From: Leucobacter chironomi DSM 19883
GTDB taxonomy: Bacteria > Actinomycetota > Actinomycetes > Actinomycetales > Microbacteriaceae
NCBI RefSeq assembly: GCF_000421845.1
Contig: NZ_ATXU01000007.1
Span: forward strand, 62,001-126,000
Length of the DNA: 64,000 nt
Direction: 5' to 3'
Shown: positions 15,679 through 25,412 of the stretch, piece after piece
How positions within the stretch are numbered: position 1 is the first letter of the stretch
Layout: the number at the start of each line of letters is the position of its first letter
Notes under the pieces: generated by a model
What the model was told of the DNA's origin: nothing
Databases searched by the model: none
Seen by the model: the letters and a program-made list of their open reading frames with translations, nothing else
Translations under genes and position numbers: made by a program

Positions 15679-17436
15679 TTACGGGTTGTTGGACCCGTTG
15701 CCGCCGCTGTTCGGCGGAGCCTTGACGGTCACCGTCAGAGCGGGCGAAGCGGGAGCCTCGCGCACCACGCCGGCGCTGTTCTGGCAGGTCGCCGAGTAGG
15801 TGACCGTGATCGTGCCGTTCTCGTCGCCCGGGTTGAGGGTCTGCGCCTGCAGATTCGCGGTCGCGCCGGAGACGCCCGCGAGCGAGCCCGCGCCGGTGAC
15901 GCTCACCGCGTAGTTCTGCACGGTGAAGTTCGTGGGGCAGAAGCTCTGCGCCGTCGCGAGCTGCGCGGTGAAGGCCTGACCCGAGTTCACCTCAGGGTTC
16001 GCGGTGGTCGGCGCGGCCGGCTGGCCCGCCTGCCCGAACGCCACGTTGTAGGTGAGCGTGATCGGCTGATCGAAGGGCACCTTGTCGCCCGTCGGGTTGA
16101 CGGCCGTCACCAGGCCGACCTGGTCGTCCGGCGCCGCGTTCCCCTCCTGCGGGGAGACGTTCGTGAAGCCGAGACCGGCGAGGTAGCCGACGGCCTCCTC
16201 GATGTTCTTGCCGATGAGCGCCGCGTTGTCGACCACGCCCGTGGTGGGCGGCTTCGTGGTCGTGGGCTTCTTCGTGGTGGTCTTCGGCGTGCTCGTGGTG
16301 GTGGTCGGCTTCTCGTCGGCGTTGTTCTGGTTCATCAGCGCGACGGCCGTGCCGACGCCGATGATGAGCAGCAGCGCGAGCAGCGTGATGAGCGGCCACG
16401 TCCACGGACTGCGCTTCTTCTTCCGCGGCTCCTCGCCGTCGCCGTCCGCCGGGTCGGCCGTGAACGCCGCGGTCGCCGAGGTCTGGCCGGGCAGCGCCGT
16501 GGTCTGCGGCAGGGCCGTCGTCGCCGCGTCCATCATCCGGGTCTGCTGCGGCAGCGCCGTCGTAGCGGGCTCCGTCTCTCCCAGCACCTGGGGCACGTAG
16601 CTCGCGGCGAGACGCACGTCGCCGCGGTGCAGCGCGGTCGCCGCCTGCGCGAGCTTCGCCGCGGTCTGGGGCCGACCGGCCGCATCCTTCGCGAGGCAGG
16701 CCATCACCAGGTTGCGCACGGGCTCGGGCACGTCGACGGGCAGATCCGGCGGGGTGTCGTTGATCTGCGCCATCGCGATCGCCACCTGCGACTCGCCCGT
16801 GAAGGGGCGCTTGCCGGCGAGGCACTCGTAGGCGACAACGCCGAGCGAGTAGATGTCGGTCGCCGGGGTCGCGGTGTGACCGCTCGCCTGCTCGGGCGCC
16901 AGGTACTGCACCGTGCCCATCACCTGACCGGTCGCCGTGAGCGGCACCTGATCCGCGATCCGGGCGATGCCGAAATCGGTGATCTTGACGCGGCCCTCGG
17001 GCGTGATCAGCAGGTTGCCCGGCTTGATGTCGCGGTGCACGAGCCCGGCGTCGTGGGCGGCCTGCAGCGAGGTCGCGGTCTGCGCCACGATCCCCAGCAC
17101 CCGGTTCGCGGGCAGGCGGCCCTCGCGCTCGATGATCGCCGAGAGCGGCTCACCCGGCACGAGCTCCATCACGATGTAGGCCGAGCCCTGCTCCTCGCCG
17201 TAGTCGAAGACGTTGGCGATGCCCTCGTGGTTCACGAGCGCCGCGTGACGGGCCTCGGCGCGGAAGCGCTCGAGGAACCCGGGGTCGCCCATGTACTCGT
17301 CCTTGAGGATCTTGATGGCGACGGTGCGGCCGATGATGCTGTCCGTCGCCTTCCACACCTCGCCCATACCACCGACGGCGATCCTCGAGCTCAGCTCGTA
17401 GCGTCCGCCGAATGTGATCCCTGCCGCTGGTCTCAT
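15679..17436 (-). CDS. pknA: Ser/Thr protein kinase PknA with an unusual extracellular part
   Basis: 585 residues. The kinase domain has Lys42, HRDIKPGN (Asp136) and DFG (Asp154). The juxtamembrane region is Thr/Gln-rich, the membrane helix lies at about 346-366, and a Thr/Lys/Pro linker follows. Unlike mycobacterial PknA, which has a short exterior, this protein has one PASTA-like repeat (about 400-470) plus a further ~110-residue beta-rich domain with two Cys. Its start overlaps the pbpA stop (ATGA), placing it in the fhaA-to-pknA operon. Confidence 0.92.
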   Translation of the reverse strand: MRPAAGITFGGRYELSSRIAVGGMGEVWKATDSIIGRTVAIKILKDEYMGDPGFLERFRAEARHAALVNHEGIANVFDYGEEQGSAYIVMELVPGEPLSAIIEREGRLPANRVLGIVAQTATSLQAAHDAGLVHRDIKPGNLLITPEGRVKITDFGIARIADQVPLTATGQVMGTVQYLAPEQASGHTATPATDIYSLGVVAYECLAGKRPFTGESQVAIAMAQINDTPPDLPVDVPEPVRNLVMACLAKDAAGRPQTAAKLAQAATALHRGDVRLAASYVPQVLGETEPATTALPQQTRMMDAATTALPQTTALPGQTSATAAFTADPADGDGEEPRKKKRSPWTWPLITLLALLLIIGVGTAVALMNQNNADEKPTTTTSTPKTTTKKPTTTKPPTTGVVDNAALIGKNIEEAVGYLAGLGFTNVSPQEGNAAPDDQVGLVTAVNPTGDKVPFDQPITLTYNVAFGQAGQPAAPTTANPEVNSGQAFTAQLATAQSFCPTNFTVQNYAVSVTGAGSLAGVSGATANLQAQTLNPGDENGTITVTYSATCQNSAGVVREAPASPALTVTVKAPPNSGGNGSNNP

Positions 17437-18920
17437 TCGCTCAACACCGCTTCCATTACTCGTTTTCCGACTGCTGTGGGCAGATCGTATGATCCGCCCT
17501 CAAATCCAAATGCCTCGCCGCCGCCGTTGGCCACGACCACCGCCACCGCCACCTTCGGGTCGTCGACCGGTGCGAAGCCCGTGAACCACAGGGTGAACGG
17601 CAGCTCGTTGCCCGCCTCATCCTGACCGTTCTCGGCCGTGCCCGTCTTGCCCGCGACCCGAACGCCCTCGATGCCCGCATTCTTCGCGAGCCCTTCGGGG
17701 TTCGAGACGCCGTGCTCCATCATCTCAGCAACCGCATGCGCCGTATCGCTTGAGATGGGCTTCGAGAACTCGGTGGGCGAGAACTCGCGCTCCACGCGCA
17801 GATCCGGGGTGATGACCTTGTCGACGAGGTAGGGGCTCATGACCACGCCGTCGTTCGCGATACCGGCCGAGACCATCGCCATCTGCAGCGGGGTGGCCCG
17901 CACGTCGAGCTGACCGATCGCGGAGAGCGCGACCCCGGCCTGGTCGGCGGGAATCGGGGCCTGGCTCGGGGTGACGGTGAGCGGGATCGACAGGTCCCGG
18001 CCGAACCCGAAGGCGTTCGCCATGTTCGGCACCGCGTCGCGATCCATGCTCATCGCGAGCTCCGCGATGGGGATGTTGCACGAGAGCACGATCGCCTGCT
18101 CGAGCGTGGCCTTGCTGCCCGATCCGCAGGTGGTGCGTGAGGCGTTCTGCATGACCGCGGTCGACTGCGGCAGCGTGAGCTGGGCGGGGTTGTCGAACTC
18201 GGTGCTCGGGGTGGCGTTGCCGGCCTCGATGGCGGCCGCGGCGACGAGCAGCTTGTAGACGGAGCCCGGGTGGTACAGGTCGCCCGCGATCGCGCGGTTC
18301 TGCAGCGGCTGCGCGGGGTCGTCGTCGAGCTGGCGGTAGTTCGTGATGATCTCGGCGTCGTCGTTGGTCGAGAGGAGGTTCGGATCGTAGCCGGGCGTCG
18401 ACACGAGGGCGAGGATCCGGCCGGTCTCGGGGTCGATCGCGACGACCGCGCCCTCGAAGCCGTTCTCGGCCATGGCGGCGGCTGCGGCCTCCTGCACGGC
18501 GGGGTCGATCGTGGTCTCGACGGAGCTGCCCTGCGGCTCGACGCCGTTGAGGGTGTTCATGATGCGCGTGAAGAACTGCGCGTTGCCGATGCCCGCGAGA
18601 TCCTGATTCATGGCGGCTTCGAGGCCGGAGGCGCCCTGCAGGTGCGAGAAGTAGCCGGTGACCGGCGCGTAGAGCGGCCCGTTCGAGTACTGGCGGATGA
18701 AGCGGAACGAATCGCCCGTGGGCGTGGAGAACGCCACCGGCTCGCCGTCGACGAGGATCGAGCCGCGCTCGATCTTGTAGCTGTTCTTGATGGTGCGCCC
18801 GTTGAGCTGGTTCGCGCGCAGATCGTCGGCCTGCACGAACTGGATCATCGTGACGGCGAAGAACAGCACCAGGAACATGGCGAACACGGTGCGGGTGATG
18901 AACTTGAGCTGCTTGTTCAC
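17433..18920 (-). CDS. pbpA: Class B penicillin-binding protein (PbpA) transpeptidase
   Basis: 495 residues from GTG 18920, which overlaps the rodA stop (GTGA). One N-terminal signal-anchor helix (about 8-28) is followed by a dimerisation region and a transpeptidase domain with SxxK (Ser220-VYK223), SCN and KTGTAE. It cross-links peptidoglycan with the SEDS partner encoded immediately upstream. The frame continues upstream antisense to rodA, and that extension is not coding. Confidence 0.93.
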   Translation of the reverse strand: MNKQLKFITRTVFAMFLVLFFAVTMIQFVQADDLRANQLNGRTIKNSYKIERGSILVDGEPVAFSTPTGDSFRFIRQYSNGPLYAPVTGYFSHLQGASGLEAAMNQDLAGIGNAQFFTRIMNTLNGVEPQGSSVETTIDPAVQEAAAAAMAENGFEGAVVAIDPETGRILALVSTPGYDPNLLSTNDDAEIITNYRQLDDDPAQPLQNRAIAGDLYHPGSVYKLLVAAAAIEAGNATPSTEFDNPAQLTLPQSTAVMQNASRTTCGSGSKATLEQAIVLSCNIPIAELAMSMDRDAVPNMANAFGFGRDLSIPLTVTPSQAPIPADQAGVALSAIGQLDVRATPLQMAMVSAGIANDGVVMSPYLVDKVITPDLRVEREFSPTEFSKPISSDTAHAVAEMMEHGVSNPEGLAKNAGIEGVRVAGKTGTAENGQDEAGNELPFTLWFTGFAPVDDPKVAVAVVVANGGGEAFGFEGGSYDLPTAVGKRVMEAVLSE

Positions 18921-20311
18921 GAGCGGATCACCAGCTTCGGTCGGTTGCGCACGGAGTTCGAGAGCAGGATCAGCAGCGCGATGATGATCCAGTTCGAGAC
19001 GAGGGAGGAGCCACCGGCGGCGAGGAAGGGCGAGGTGAGACCCGTCAGGGGGATCACCCGGGCGACGCCGCCGACGACGATGAAGACCTGCAGCGCGATG
19101 GTGAAGGCGAGGCCTGCCGCGAGCAGCTTGCCGAAGTCGTCCTGCCCGGCGAAGCCGATCCGCAGGCCGCGGCCGATGAGGAGCAGGTAGGCGGCCAGGA
19201 TCACGAACAGGCCGATGAGCCCGAGCTCTTCGCCGAGGCTCGGGATGATGTAGTCGCTGAAGGAGAGCGGGGTGTCGGCCGGGTAGCCCTGGCCGAGGCC
19301 GGTGCCGGTCATACCCCCGTTGGCCATGCCGAACAGGCCCTGCACCATCTGGTGACTCGCACCGTGCGGGTCGGCGAAGGGGTCGAGCCAGTTCGCGAAA
19401 CGGCGGTTCACGTAGTCGAGGGTCTGGCTGGCCACGAGACCGCCGGCGAGGAAGAGCCCCACGCCCAGCACGATCCAGCCGACGCGGCCGGTCGCGAGGT
19501 ACAGCATCGACAGGAACAGGCCGAAGTAGAGCAGCGAGGTGCCGAGGTCGCGCTGGAAGACGAGCACCGACATCGCGGCGAGCCAGAACACGAGGAGCGG
19601 ACCGAGATCGCGGGCGCGGGGGAAGCGGATCCCGAGCACCTTCTTGCCCACCATCGAGAGGGCGTCGCGGTTGCGCACGAGGTAGCCGGCGAAGAAGATC
19701 GCGAGCAGGATCTTCGCGATCTCGCCCGGCTGGAACGAGAAGGAGCCGATGTGGATCCACACCCGCGCCCCGCCGATGGTCTTGCCGATGCCCGGCAGCA
19801 TCGGCAGCAGCAGCAGGATCACCGCGCCGAGACCCGTCAGGTAGGTGTAGCGGAAGAGCACCAGGTGATTGCGGATCACGAGCAGCACGACGATCGCTGC
19901 GACGACCGCGACCGTCGACCAGAGCAGCTGGCGCACCGGATCCGCCCCGCTGTCGTCGAAGGAGATGCGGTAGATCATCGCGACGCCGACCATGTTGAGC
20001 ATCGCGGCGATCGGCATGATGAGCGGATCCGCGTCGGGGGTGACGCGGCGGATGGTGACGTGGAGCGCCAGGAGCGCGACGATGAACGGGATCCCCGTGG
20101 GGAGGAGCGTCGTGCTCGGCGCGCCGTCGACGGTGAGGTCGATGATCACTACGGCGGCGATGCCGATCGCGATCGCGAACAGCAGGAGCGACAGCTCGAG
20201 GGCCTGCAGCTTGCGGGGCGCCCGCAGCGCGGTGATGCGCTGCAGCACCGTCTCGCTGGTGCGGGTCTTCTCGAAGGTGCGCGGCTCCTTGCCGGCGCTG
20301 GCGTCACTCAT
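18917..20311 (-). CDS. rodA: SEDS-family peptidoglycan glycosyltransferase (RodA/FtsW)
   Basis: 464 residues with about ten membrane helices. It has typical SEDS signatures: the Asp-containing large loop RRFANWLDPFADP, the FQPGEIAKI stretch and the C-terminal GGSSLVSNW. Paired with PbpA it forms the SEDS-bPBP elongation or division synthase. It overlaps pstP by 8 bp and pbpA by 4 bp. Confidence 0.93.
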   Translation of the reverse strand: MSDASAGKEPRTFEKTRTSETVLQRITALRAPRKLQALELSLLLFAIAIGIAAVVIIDLTVDGAPSTTLLPTGIPFIVALLALHVTIRRVTPDADPLIMPIAAMLNMVGVAMIYRISFDDSGADPVRQLLWSTVAVVAAIVVLLVIRNHLVLFRYTYLTGLGAVILLLLPMLPGIGKTIGGARVWIHIGSFSFQPGEIAKILLAIFFAGYLVRNRDALSMVGKKVLGIRFPRARDLGPLLVFWLAAMSVLVFQRDLGTSLLYFGLFLSMLYLATGRVGWIVLGVGLFLAGGLVASQTLDYVNRRFANWLDPFADPHGASHQMVQGLFGMANGGMTGTGLGQGYPADTPLSFSDYIIPSLGEELGLIGLFVILAAYLLLIGRGLRIGFAGQDDFGKLLAAGLAFTIALQVFIVVGGVARVIPLTGLTSPFLAAGGSSLVSNWIIIALLILLSNSVRNRPKLVIRS

Positions 20312-21662
20312 CGTGCACCCCCAGCCGCAGCACGATGTCGCGGGCCTCCTCGAGCGAGGCGGCGCTGAGCGTGCGCTTCACCTGCCGCTGCTCGAGCCCG
20401 TCGAGCTCGGAGAGGGGGATCTCGGTGTTCTCGGCGGTCGAGTAGAGCGAGAACGACCCGATCTCCTGCTGCACGCCCCGGTAGATGATGACGGTCTCGC
20501 CGTCGGTGCCCACGAAGTAGCGGCTCTGCGTCCACTGGTAGCCGAACAGCACGGCGCCGCCGATGGCGAGCAGCACCGCCACGGCGCCGAGCGCCCACAG
20601 CAGGCGACGGCGCTTGTTGCGGCGCTTCGTCTCCGCCATGAGCTCGGCGAGGTACTCGTCGACGCGAGGCTCGAAGTGGCTCTCCTCGATCTGCGGCGGG
20701 CGGCGCACGGTGCGCCGGCGGCCCATGAGGCGGGTGCGGGCGGTGGTGACGGCGCCGTCGCGGGAACCCGCGGAGGTCGCGGCCGAACCGGCGAAGCGGC
20801 GGTTCGAGGGGGTCTGGGCCTCCTGGGCGGCGCGCGCCGCCTGATCGAGCACGTCGGTGAGTTCGACGGTGTCGGTGGAGGACGCCGCGGTGGTCTGCCC
20901 GGGGGCGGCGGGAGACGGCTCGGCGGCGACCGGCTCGGGCACGGTCTCGACGAGGACCACGGTGACGTTGTCGGGGGCGCCGTGCGCGAGGCTCTTGTCG
21001 ATGAGCGCGTCGACGGCGCCCTGCAGCGAGACGCGACGGCGCAGGATCTTCTCGATGTCGGAGTCCTCGACGTAGCCGCACAGGCCGTCCGAGCACAGCA
21101 GCCAGACGTCGCCGGGGCGCGTATTGAGCACTTCGGTGTCGACCTGGGGCGAGGACTCCACGTCGCCGAGCACCCGCATCAGCACCGAGCGGCGAGGGTG
21201 CACCTTCGCCTCGTCCTCGGTGATCTTGCCGCTGTCGACGAGGCGCTGCACGAAGGTGTGATCCTTCGTGATCTGCCGCAGCTCGTTGTCGCGCAGCAGG
21301 TAGAGGCGCGAGTCGCCGATGTGGGCGAGCGCGAGCCGATCGTCGACGGTGATGAAACCGGTGAAGGTGGTGCCCATGCCCGCGAGCTCGGGCCGGTCCT
21401 TGACGGTGCTGCGCAGCTTCGCGTTGGTGTCGAGGATCGCGGAGCGCAGGGTGTTGGTGGTCGCCTCGGCGCTGCCGGCTGGTGCGACGTCGAAGTCGGC
21501 CATCGTCTTCGCGGCGATCGCGGAGGCGACGTCGCCTCCCGCGTGTCCGCCCATGCCGTCGGCGACGAGGAAGAGGTAGTCGCCCGCGAAGCCGGAGTCC
21601 TGGTTGTTGGAGCGCACCATCCCGACATGCGAGCCGATGGCGCTTTCGTAGCCGACCGTCAC
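20304..21662 (-). CDS. pstP: PP2C-type Ser/Thr protein phosphatase PstP
   Basis: 452 residues from GTG 21662, 2 bp after fhaB. The PPM domain carries the metal motifs NNQD, ADGMGGH, LLCSDGL and APDNVT. A Pro/Ala-rich linker, a membrane helix (about 355-378) and an external tail of about 75 residues follow. It dephosphorylates PknA, PknB and their substrates. A longer upstream frame exists but overlaps fhaB extensively and lacks a better start. Confidence 0.93.
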   Translation of the reverse strand: MTVGYESAIGSHVGMVRSNNQDSGFAGDYLFLVADGMGGHAGGDVASAIAAKTMADFDVAPAGSAEATTNTLRSAILDTNAKLRSTVKDRPELAGMGTTFTGFITVDDRLALAHIGDSRLYLLRDNELRQITKDHTFVQRLVDSGKITEDEAKVHPRRSVLMRVLGDVESSPQVDTEVLNTRPGDVWLLCSDGLCGYVEDSDIEKILRRRVSLQGAVDALIDKSLAHGAPDNVTVVLVETVPEPVAAEPSPAAPGQTTAASSTDTVELTDVLDQAARAAQEAQTPSNRRFAGSAATSAGSRDGAVTTARTRLMGRRRTVRRPPQIEESHFEPRVDEYLAELMAETKRRNKRRRLLWALGAVAVLLAIGGAVLFGYQWTQSRYFVGTDGETVIIYRGVQQEIGSFSLYSTAENTEIPLSELDGLEQRQVKRTLSAASLEEARDIVLRLGVHDE

Positions 21663-21664
21663 GC

Positions 21665-22198
21665 TCAGGGCCTCAGCTCGAAGGTGGTGGTGCCGATGGT
21701 GACGGGCGTGAACAGGGGAACCTGCACCGGCCTGGTGACGCGGGTGCCGTCGAGGCGGGTGCCGTTCGTGGAGTCGAGGTCGGTGAGGATCCACTCCTCG
21801 CCGCTGCGGGCGAGCCTGGCGTGGTAGGTCGAGGTGTACTCGTCGACGATGACGAGCGTCGAGTCGCCGCTGCGCCCGATCGTGAGGATGTCGTCGTCGA
21901 GGGGGATGGAGGTGCCGCTCGCGACGCCGGAGGTGATGACGAGGTTCCGCGCCGGGCCGGATCCGCCGGCCGACGGGACGGGGTGCGCGGGGGCGGCGGG
22001 CGCTTGGGCTGCGGGTGCGGCCGGGGCCGTGACCTGCAGCGAGGGCTGGGGCACCGGATTGCCGTTGCCGTCGGTGCGGAGGCGCCGCACCGGGGCGCCG
22101 AAGAGGTCGCTGCGCAGTGCGTAGACGATCGCGAAGATGAAGAACCAGAGCAGCAGCAGGAAGCCGATGCGCAGGATCAGCAGGGCGAGTTCGCTCAT
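21665..22198 (-). CDS. fhaB: FHA-domain protein FhaB (FipA type)
   Basis: 177 residues: an N-terminal membrane helix (about 5-28), a Pro/Ala linker and a C-terminal FHA domain with the pThr-binding elements GRSGDS, S-T-Y-H and DSTNGT. It reads out PknA/PknB phosphorylation at the division site. Its start overlaps the fhaA stop by 4 bp. Confidence 0.93.
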   Translation of the reverse strand: MSELALLILRIGFLLLLWFFIFAIVYALRSDLFGAPVRRLRTDGNGNPVPQPSLQVTAPAAPAAQAPAAPAHPVPSAGGSGPARNLVITSGVASGTSIPLDDDILTIGRSGDSTLVIVDEYTSTYHARLARSGEEWILTDLDSTNGTRLDGTRVTRPVQVPLFTPVTIGTTTFELRP

Positions 22199-23019
22199 AG
22201 TCCCCTCCAGAAATCTTCGTCGATGCCGGGGGTGGCGCCCGCTGACGGCGGTGGTGCTGCGGCGCTCGGGGGCGGTGCAGCGGGCCCGCCGTCAGCGGCG
22301 GGCGACGGGGACGCGGGCCTGGGATCCGCCGCAGCCGGACGGGCCGGCCGGCTCGCCCGACCCGGGACGAGCTGGAAGCGCAGCGCGGTCTGCCCGATCG
22401 TGATCACGATGCCCTGCGAGAGCGCCGCCTCGCGGAAGCGCTGCCCGTTGATCTTCGAACCGTTGGTCGAGCCGAGGTCGCGGGCGAGGCCGGCGGCGCC
22501 GTCCCAGACGATCTCGAGGTGCTTGCGGGAGGCCGCGGTGTCGCCGATGCGGATGCCGCAGTCACTGCCGCGGCCCACGGTGGTGGTGCCGCGGGGCAGT
22601 TCGTGGCGGGCGCCGTCCACGTCGATGACGGCGACCCAGTCGACGGAGCCCTCCACGCGGGAGGCGTCGATCTCGAGCACGCCCGTGGTGAGCGCGCTGT
22701 CGGGTCGCACCTCGACGTCGGGCTCGCCGAGCAGCTGGTAGCGCTGCTGCTTCGCGTGCTTCGCGACGACGCCGCGCAACTCCTGCTCGAGGGTCTCGCC
22801 GAGGGCGCGCAGGCGATCCGCGTCCTTCTGCGAGACGCGCACGATGAAGCGGTTCGGGGCGAGCACCCGGTCGCGGTCCACGATCACGGCGCCGATGTCG
22901 AGTTCGCGCTTCAGCGCGGCGGCGATCTCGACGGGTTGCACGCCGGAGCGGAAGGTGCGGGCGAATGCGCCGTTGACGGCGCGCTCGAGCCCGCGCTCGA
23001 CGCTGTCCAGGATGCCCAC
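22195..23019 (-). CDS. fhaA: DUF3662 and FHA-domain protein FhaA
   Basis: 274 residues. The DUF3662 domain (about 1-118, MGILDSVERGLERAV...) is followed by an FHA domain (about 128-212; GRGSDCGI, SRKH, GSTNGS) and a Pro/Ala-rich tail, whereas in many relatives the linker lies between the domains. First gene of the operon. A TACACT -10-like hexamer lies upstream at 23082-23087. In mycobacteria FhaA links the kinases to MviN and peptidoglycan precursor flow. Confidence 0.92.
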   Translation of the reverse strand: MGILDSVERGLERAVNGAFARTFRSGVQPVEIAAALKRELDIGAVIVDRDRVLAPNRFIVRVSQKDADRLRALGETLEQELRGVVAKHAKQQRYQLLGEPDVEVRPDSALTTGVLEIDASRVEGSVDWVAVIDVDGARHELPRGTTTVGRGSDCGIRIGDTAASRKHLEIVWDGAAGLARDLGSTNGSKINGQRFREAALSQGIVITIGQTALRFQLVPGRASRPARPAAADPRPASPSPAADGGPAAPPPSAAAPPPSAGATPGIDEDFWRGL

Positions 23020-23174
23020 GTGCTGCGCTCGCCTCTCTGCTCCGGTCGGATCGCACGCCGATCGGCTGCGACTTCCGCTTTAGTGTATCCCGCAGTTTAG
23101 CCCGCTTTGGTGTGAGGGCTGCGGTGCTGCTAAGCTTGCAGAGTTGTCCGAGCCGCAAGGCCGGAAGACGACTC

Positions 23175-23258
23175 GCGCGAGTGGCGGAATTGGCAGACGC
23201 GCTGGCTTCAGGTGCCAGTGCCCGCAAGGGCGTGGGGGTTCAAGTCCCCCCTCGCGCA
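23175..23258 (+). tRNA. tRNA-Leu (anticodon CAG)
   Basis: Class II tRNA of 84 nt. The acceptor stem GCGCGAG pairs with CTCGCGC, the anticodon arm is CTGGC-TTCAGGT-GCCAG, there is a long variable arm (GCCCGCAAGGGCG), and the T-arm is GGGGG-TTCAAGT-CCCCC. Discriminator A258. CCA is not encoded. Confidence 0.95.
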
Positions 23259-23269
23259 CGAGTTCACAG

Positions 23270-23306
23270 AAGCGGGCCGGATCTCTATGGAGATCCGGCC
23301 CGCTTT
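23270..23306 (+). terminator. Rho-independent terminator after tRNA-Leu
   Basis: 16-bp arms 23270-23285 and 23290-23305, 4-nt loop, short T run. Confidence 0.85.
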
Positions 23307-23448
23307 GTCGTGTGCGGGTGTTGCGCACCTCGAAAGCCTCCGAGGCCCCGGCGCGTGTGAGACCGATGAGGGCGGCGTCGGAGAGCGACGATCGGTTGCT
23401 CCGGGACGAGCGAGCAGTCTCCGGATGGGGTGCGCCAAGATTACGAGA

Positions 23449-23464
23449 ATGTAAAGCTTTACAT
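23449..23464. promoter_or_regulatory. LacI-type operator O1 (perfect 16-bp palindrome)
   Basis: ATGTAAAGCTTTACAT is fully symmetric with a central GC, the form bound by LacI/GalR regulators. It lies just upstream of the -35 box of the catabolic operon, whose last gene encodes a LacI protein. Confidence 0.8.
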
Positions 23465-23481
23465 AGTTCTCTCGGAACGGC

Positions 23482-23510
23482 TTGACTCCGGCCGGATCGC
23501 CGCGTAGCGT
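23482..23510 (+). promoter_or_regulatory. Sigma-70-type promoter of the catabolic operon
   Basis: -35 TTGACT (23482-23487), 17-bp spacer, -10 TAGCGT (23505-23510). Operators lie on both sides. Confidence 0.7.
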
Positions 23511-23514
23511 CTCA

Positions 23515-23528
23515 TGTACACGTTTACA
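23515..23528. promoter_or_regulatory. LacI-type operator O2
   Basis: TGTACACGTTTACA is one mismatch from the symmetric TGTAAACGTTTACA, with the central CG typical of LacI sites. It lies directly downstream of the -10, with its centre about 65 bp from O1. Confidence 0.75.
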
Positions 23529-23563
23529 CAACTCCCAGTCGTCCGTAATCAAAGGAGATCAAT

Positions 23564-24604
23564 ATGCACGACTACAGCGCTCGTTCCCTGCGGCGGCCCC
23601 TCGCCGTCGGAGCGGCCCTGCTGAGCATCGGGTTGCTCGCTTCCTGTTCCTCAGCCGCCCCCGACTCCGGTGGCACGGACGACGCGGGCGGCGAGACCCA
23701 GAGTGTCGCCCTGTCCCTCGACTGGAGCACCTACGTCGCCTATCACGCCCCGTTCGCCGTCGCGGCCGAGCAGGGCATCTGGGCCAAGCACGGCCTCGAC
23801 GTCACCGAGACGCTGCCGGGCGGCTCGGGCGACGCGGCGGTCGAAGTCGGCACCGCGAAGACCGACATCGCCTGGGTCGACCTCTCCACGGCCGCCGCCT
23901 CGATGCTGCAGGAGGTGCCGATCACCGCGGTCGCCAAGGTGCAGGACAAGAACGCCAGCGGCCTCACGGTGCTCGAGAGCACCACCCTCGAATCGGCCGA
24001 CGACGTCGTGGGCATGCGCATCGGGTCGACGCCCGGCGGATCGGACTCGACGCTCATCGGCGCGTTCCTGAACGCCAACGACATCGGCGAAGACGAGGTC
24101 ACGATCGTCAACCTGCCCGCCAACGGCAAGTTCCCGGCGCTGATGACCGGGGAGGTCGACGCGATCAGCGGGCAGGTGTACTTCTACTCGAGCAGCGCCG
24201 AGGCCGAGGGGCAGCAGGCGCACGGCTTGTCCTTCTCCGAGATGGGCCTCAACGTGCTCGACCACGGCTTCATCGCGAACGACACGTTCATCGAGCAGAA
24301 CCCCGAGGCGATCAGCAGCTTCCTCGCCGCCTACCGCGAGGCGCTGCAGATCACGATCGACGATCCCGCAGCTGCGTGCGCGACGCTCGTCGAGCGGTCC
24401 GACGGCGAGGTGCTGCAGGACTCCTGCGAGACGCAGCTGGACCTCTGGCTGCCGCTGACCACCGACCCCGCCGCGGCGAACTGGGGCGAGAACACGAGCG
24501 AGGAGTGGCAGGAGACGGTCGAGGTGCTGACCACCTACGGCGACGCGACGGGCACCCGCGATCCCGCCACGATGTTCACGAACGATCTGCTGCCGAGCGA
24601 TTGA
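23564..24604 (+). CDS. ABC transporter substrate-binding lipoprotein, NMT1/THI5 (SsuA) family
   Basis: 346 residues. Signal peptide with lipobox LASC (Cys28). The mature domain opens SLDWSTYVAYHAPFAVAAEQGIW, which is the NMT1/THI5 hallmark, and later has the SsuA-type GxxDIAWVDL and RIGSTPGG segments. This family captures sulfonates, taurine, nitrate, pyrimidine precursors or aromatic acids; the ligand is not deducible. First gene of the LacI-controlled operon, with AGGAGA upstream of the ATG. Confidence 0.85.
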   Translation: MHDYSARSLRRPLAVGAALLSIGLLASCSSAAPDSGGTDDAGGETQSVALSLDWSTYVAYHAPFAVAAEQGIWAKHGLDVTETLPGGSGDAAVEVGTAKTDIAWVDLSTAAASMLQEVPITAVAKVQDKNASGLTVLESTTLESADDVVGMRIGSTPGGSDSTLIGAFLNANDIGEDEVTIVNLPANGKFPALMTGEVDAISGQVYFYSSSAEAEGQQAHGLSFSEMGLNVLDHGFIANDTFIEQNPEAISSFLAAYREALQITIDDPAAACATLVERSDGEVLQDSCETQLDLWLPLTTDPAAANWGENTSEEWQETVEVLTTYGDATGTRDPATMFTNDLLPSD

Positions 24605-24611
24605 GGAGCCG

Positions 24612-25412
24612 ATGAAACCGATCGAGATCACCTGCGAGCACGTCACCAAGCGGTATCAGGCGCGCAAGACCGAGGTCGTCGCGCTCGATGATGTGACGCT
24701 GCACGTGCAACCCGGCGAGTTCGTGTCGCTGCTGGGACCGAGCGGCTGCGGCAAGACCACCCTGCTGCGACTGATCGGGGGCCTGGAGCCGACGACCCGC
24801 GGCAGCCTGCTGATCGACGGATCCGAGGTGAGCGACTCCCACCCCGAACTCGGCATCGTCTTCCAGACCGACCTGCTGATGCCGTGGCGAACGGTGCTCG
24901 ACAACGTTCTGCTGCAGGCCGAAGTGCGCAAGACCCGCTCCAAGCAGACGGAGCAGCGGGCCCGCGAACTGCTGGCCCAGGTCGGGCTCGACGGCTTCGT
25001 CGACAGCTATCCGAACGAGCTCTCCGGGGGCATGAAGCAGCGCGTCGGAATCTGCAGAGCGCTGCTCCACCACCCCCGGCTGCTGCTGATGGACGAGCCG
25101 TTCGCCGCGCTCGACGCCATGACGCGCGACCAGATCTCCATGGATCTCTCCGAGCTCGCGGCCACCACGGGTACCACGATCGTGTTCGTCACGCACTCGA
25201 TCCCCGAAGCCGTGTTCCTGTCGGACCGCATCTACGTGATGTCGCCCCGGCCCGGGCGCGTGGTGGCCGAAGTGGAGGTGGGCATGCCGCAGCCCCGGCA
25301 GCTCCACCATCGCCTGGAGGGGGCGTTCACCTCGAAGGTCGCCGAGGTGACGGAGATCTTCGAATCCCTGGGTGTGTTGAGCGGCGGACAGAGAGGAATC
25401 GGCGATGACTAG
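24612..25412 (+). CDS. ABC transporter ATP-binding protein (SsuB/TauB type)
   Basis: 266 residues. Walker A GPSGCGKTT, Q-loop FQTDLLMPWRT, signature LSGGMKQR, Walker B LLLMDEPFAALD, switch His in THSIPEAVFL. The MPWRT Q-loop and SIPEAVF are typical of the nitrate/sulfonate/taurine importer branch. It starts 7 bp after the binding-protein gene and overlaps the permease by 8 bp. Confidence 0.92.
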   Translation: MKPIEITCEHVTKRYQARKTEVVALDDVTLHVQPGEFVSLLGPSGCGKTTLLRLIGGLEPTTRGSLLIDGSEVSDSHPELGIVFQTDLLMPWRTVLDNVLLQAEVRKTRSKQTEQRARELLAQVGLDGFVDSYPNELSGGMKQRVGICRALLHHPRLLLMDEPFAALDAMTRDQISMDLSELAATTGTTIVFVTHSIPEAVFLSDRIYVMSPRPGRVVAEVEVGMPQPRQLHHRLEGAFTSKVAEVTEIFESLGVLSGGQRGIGDD

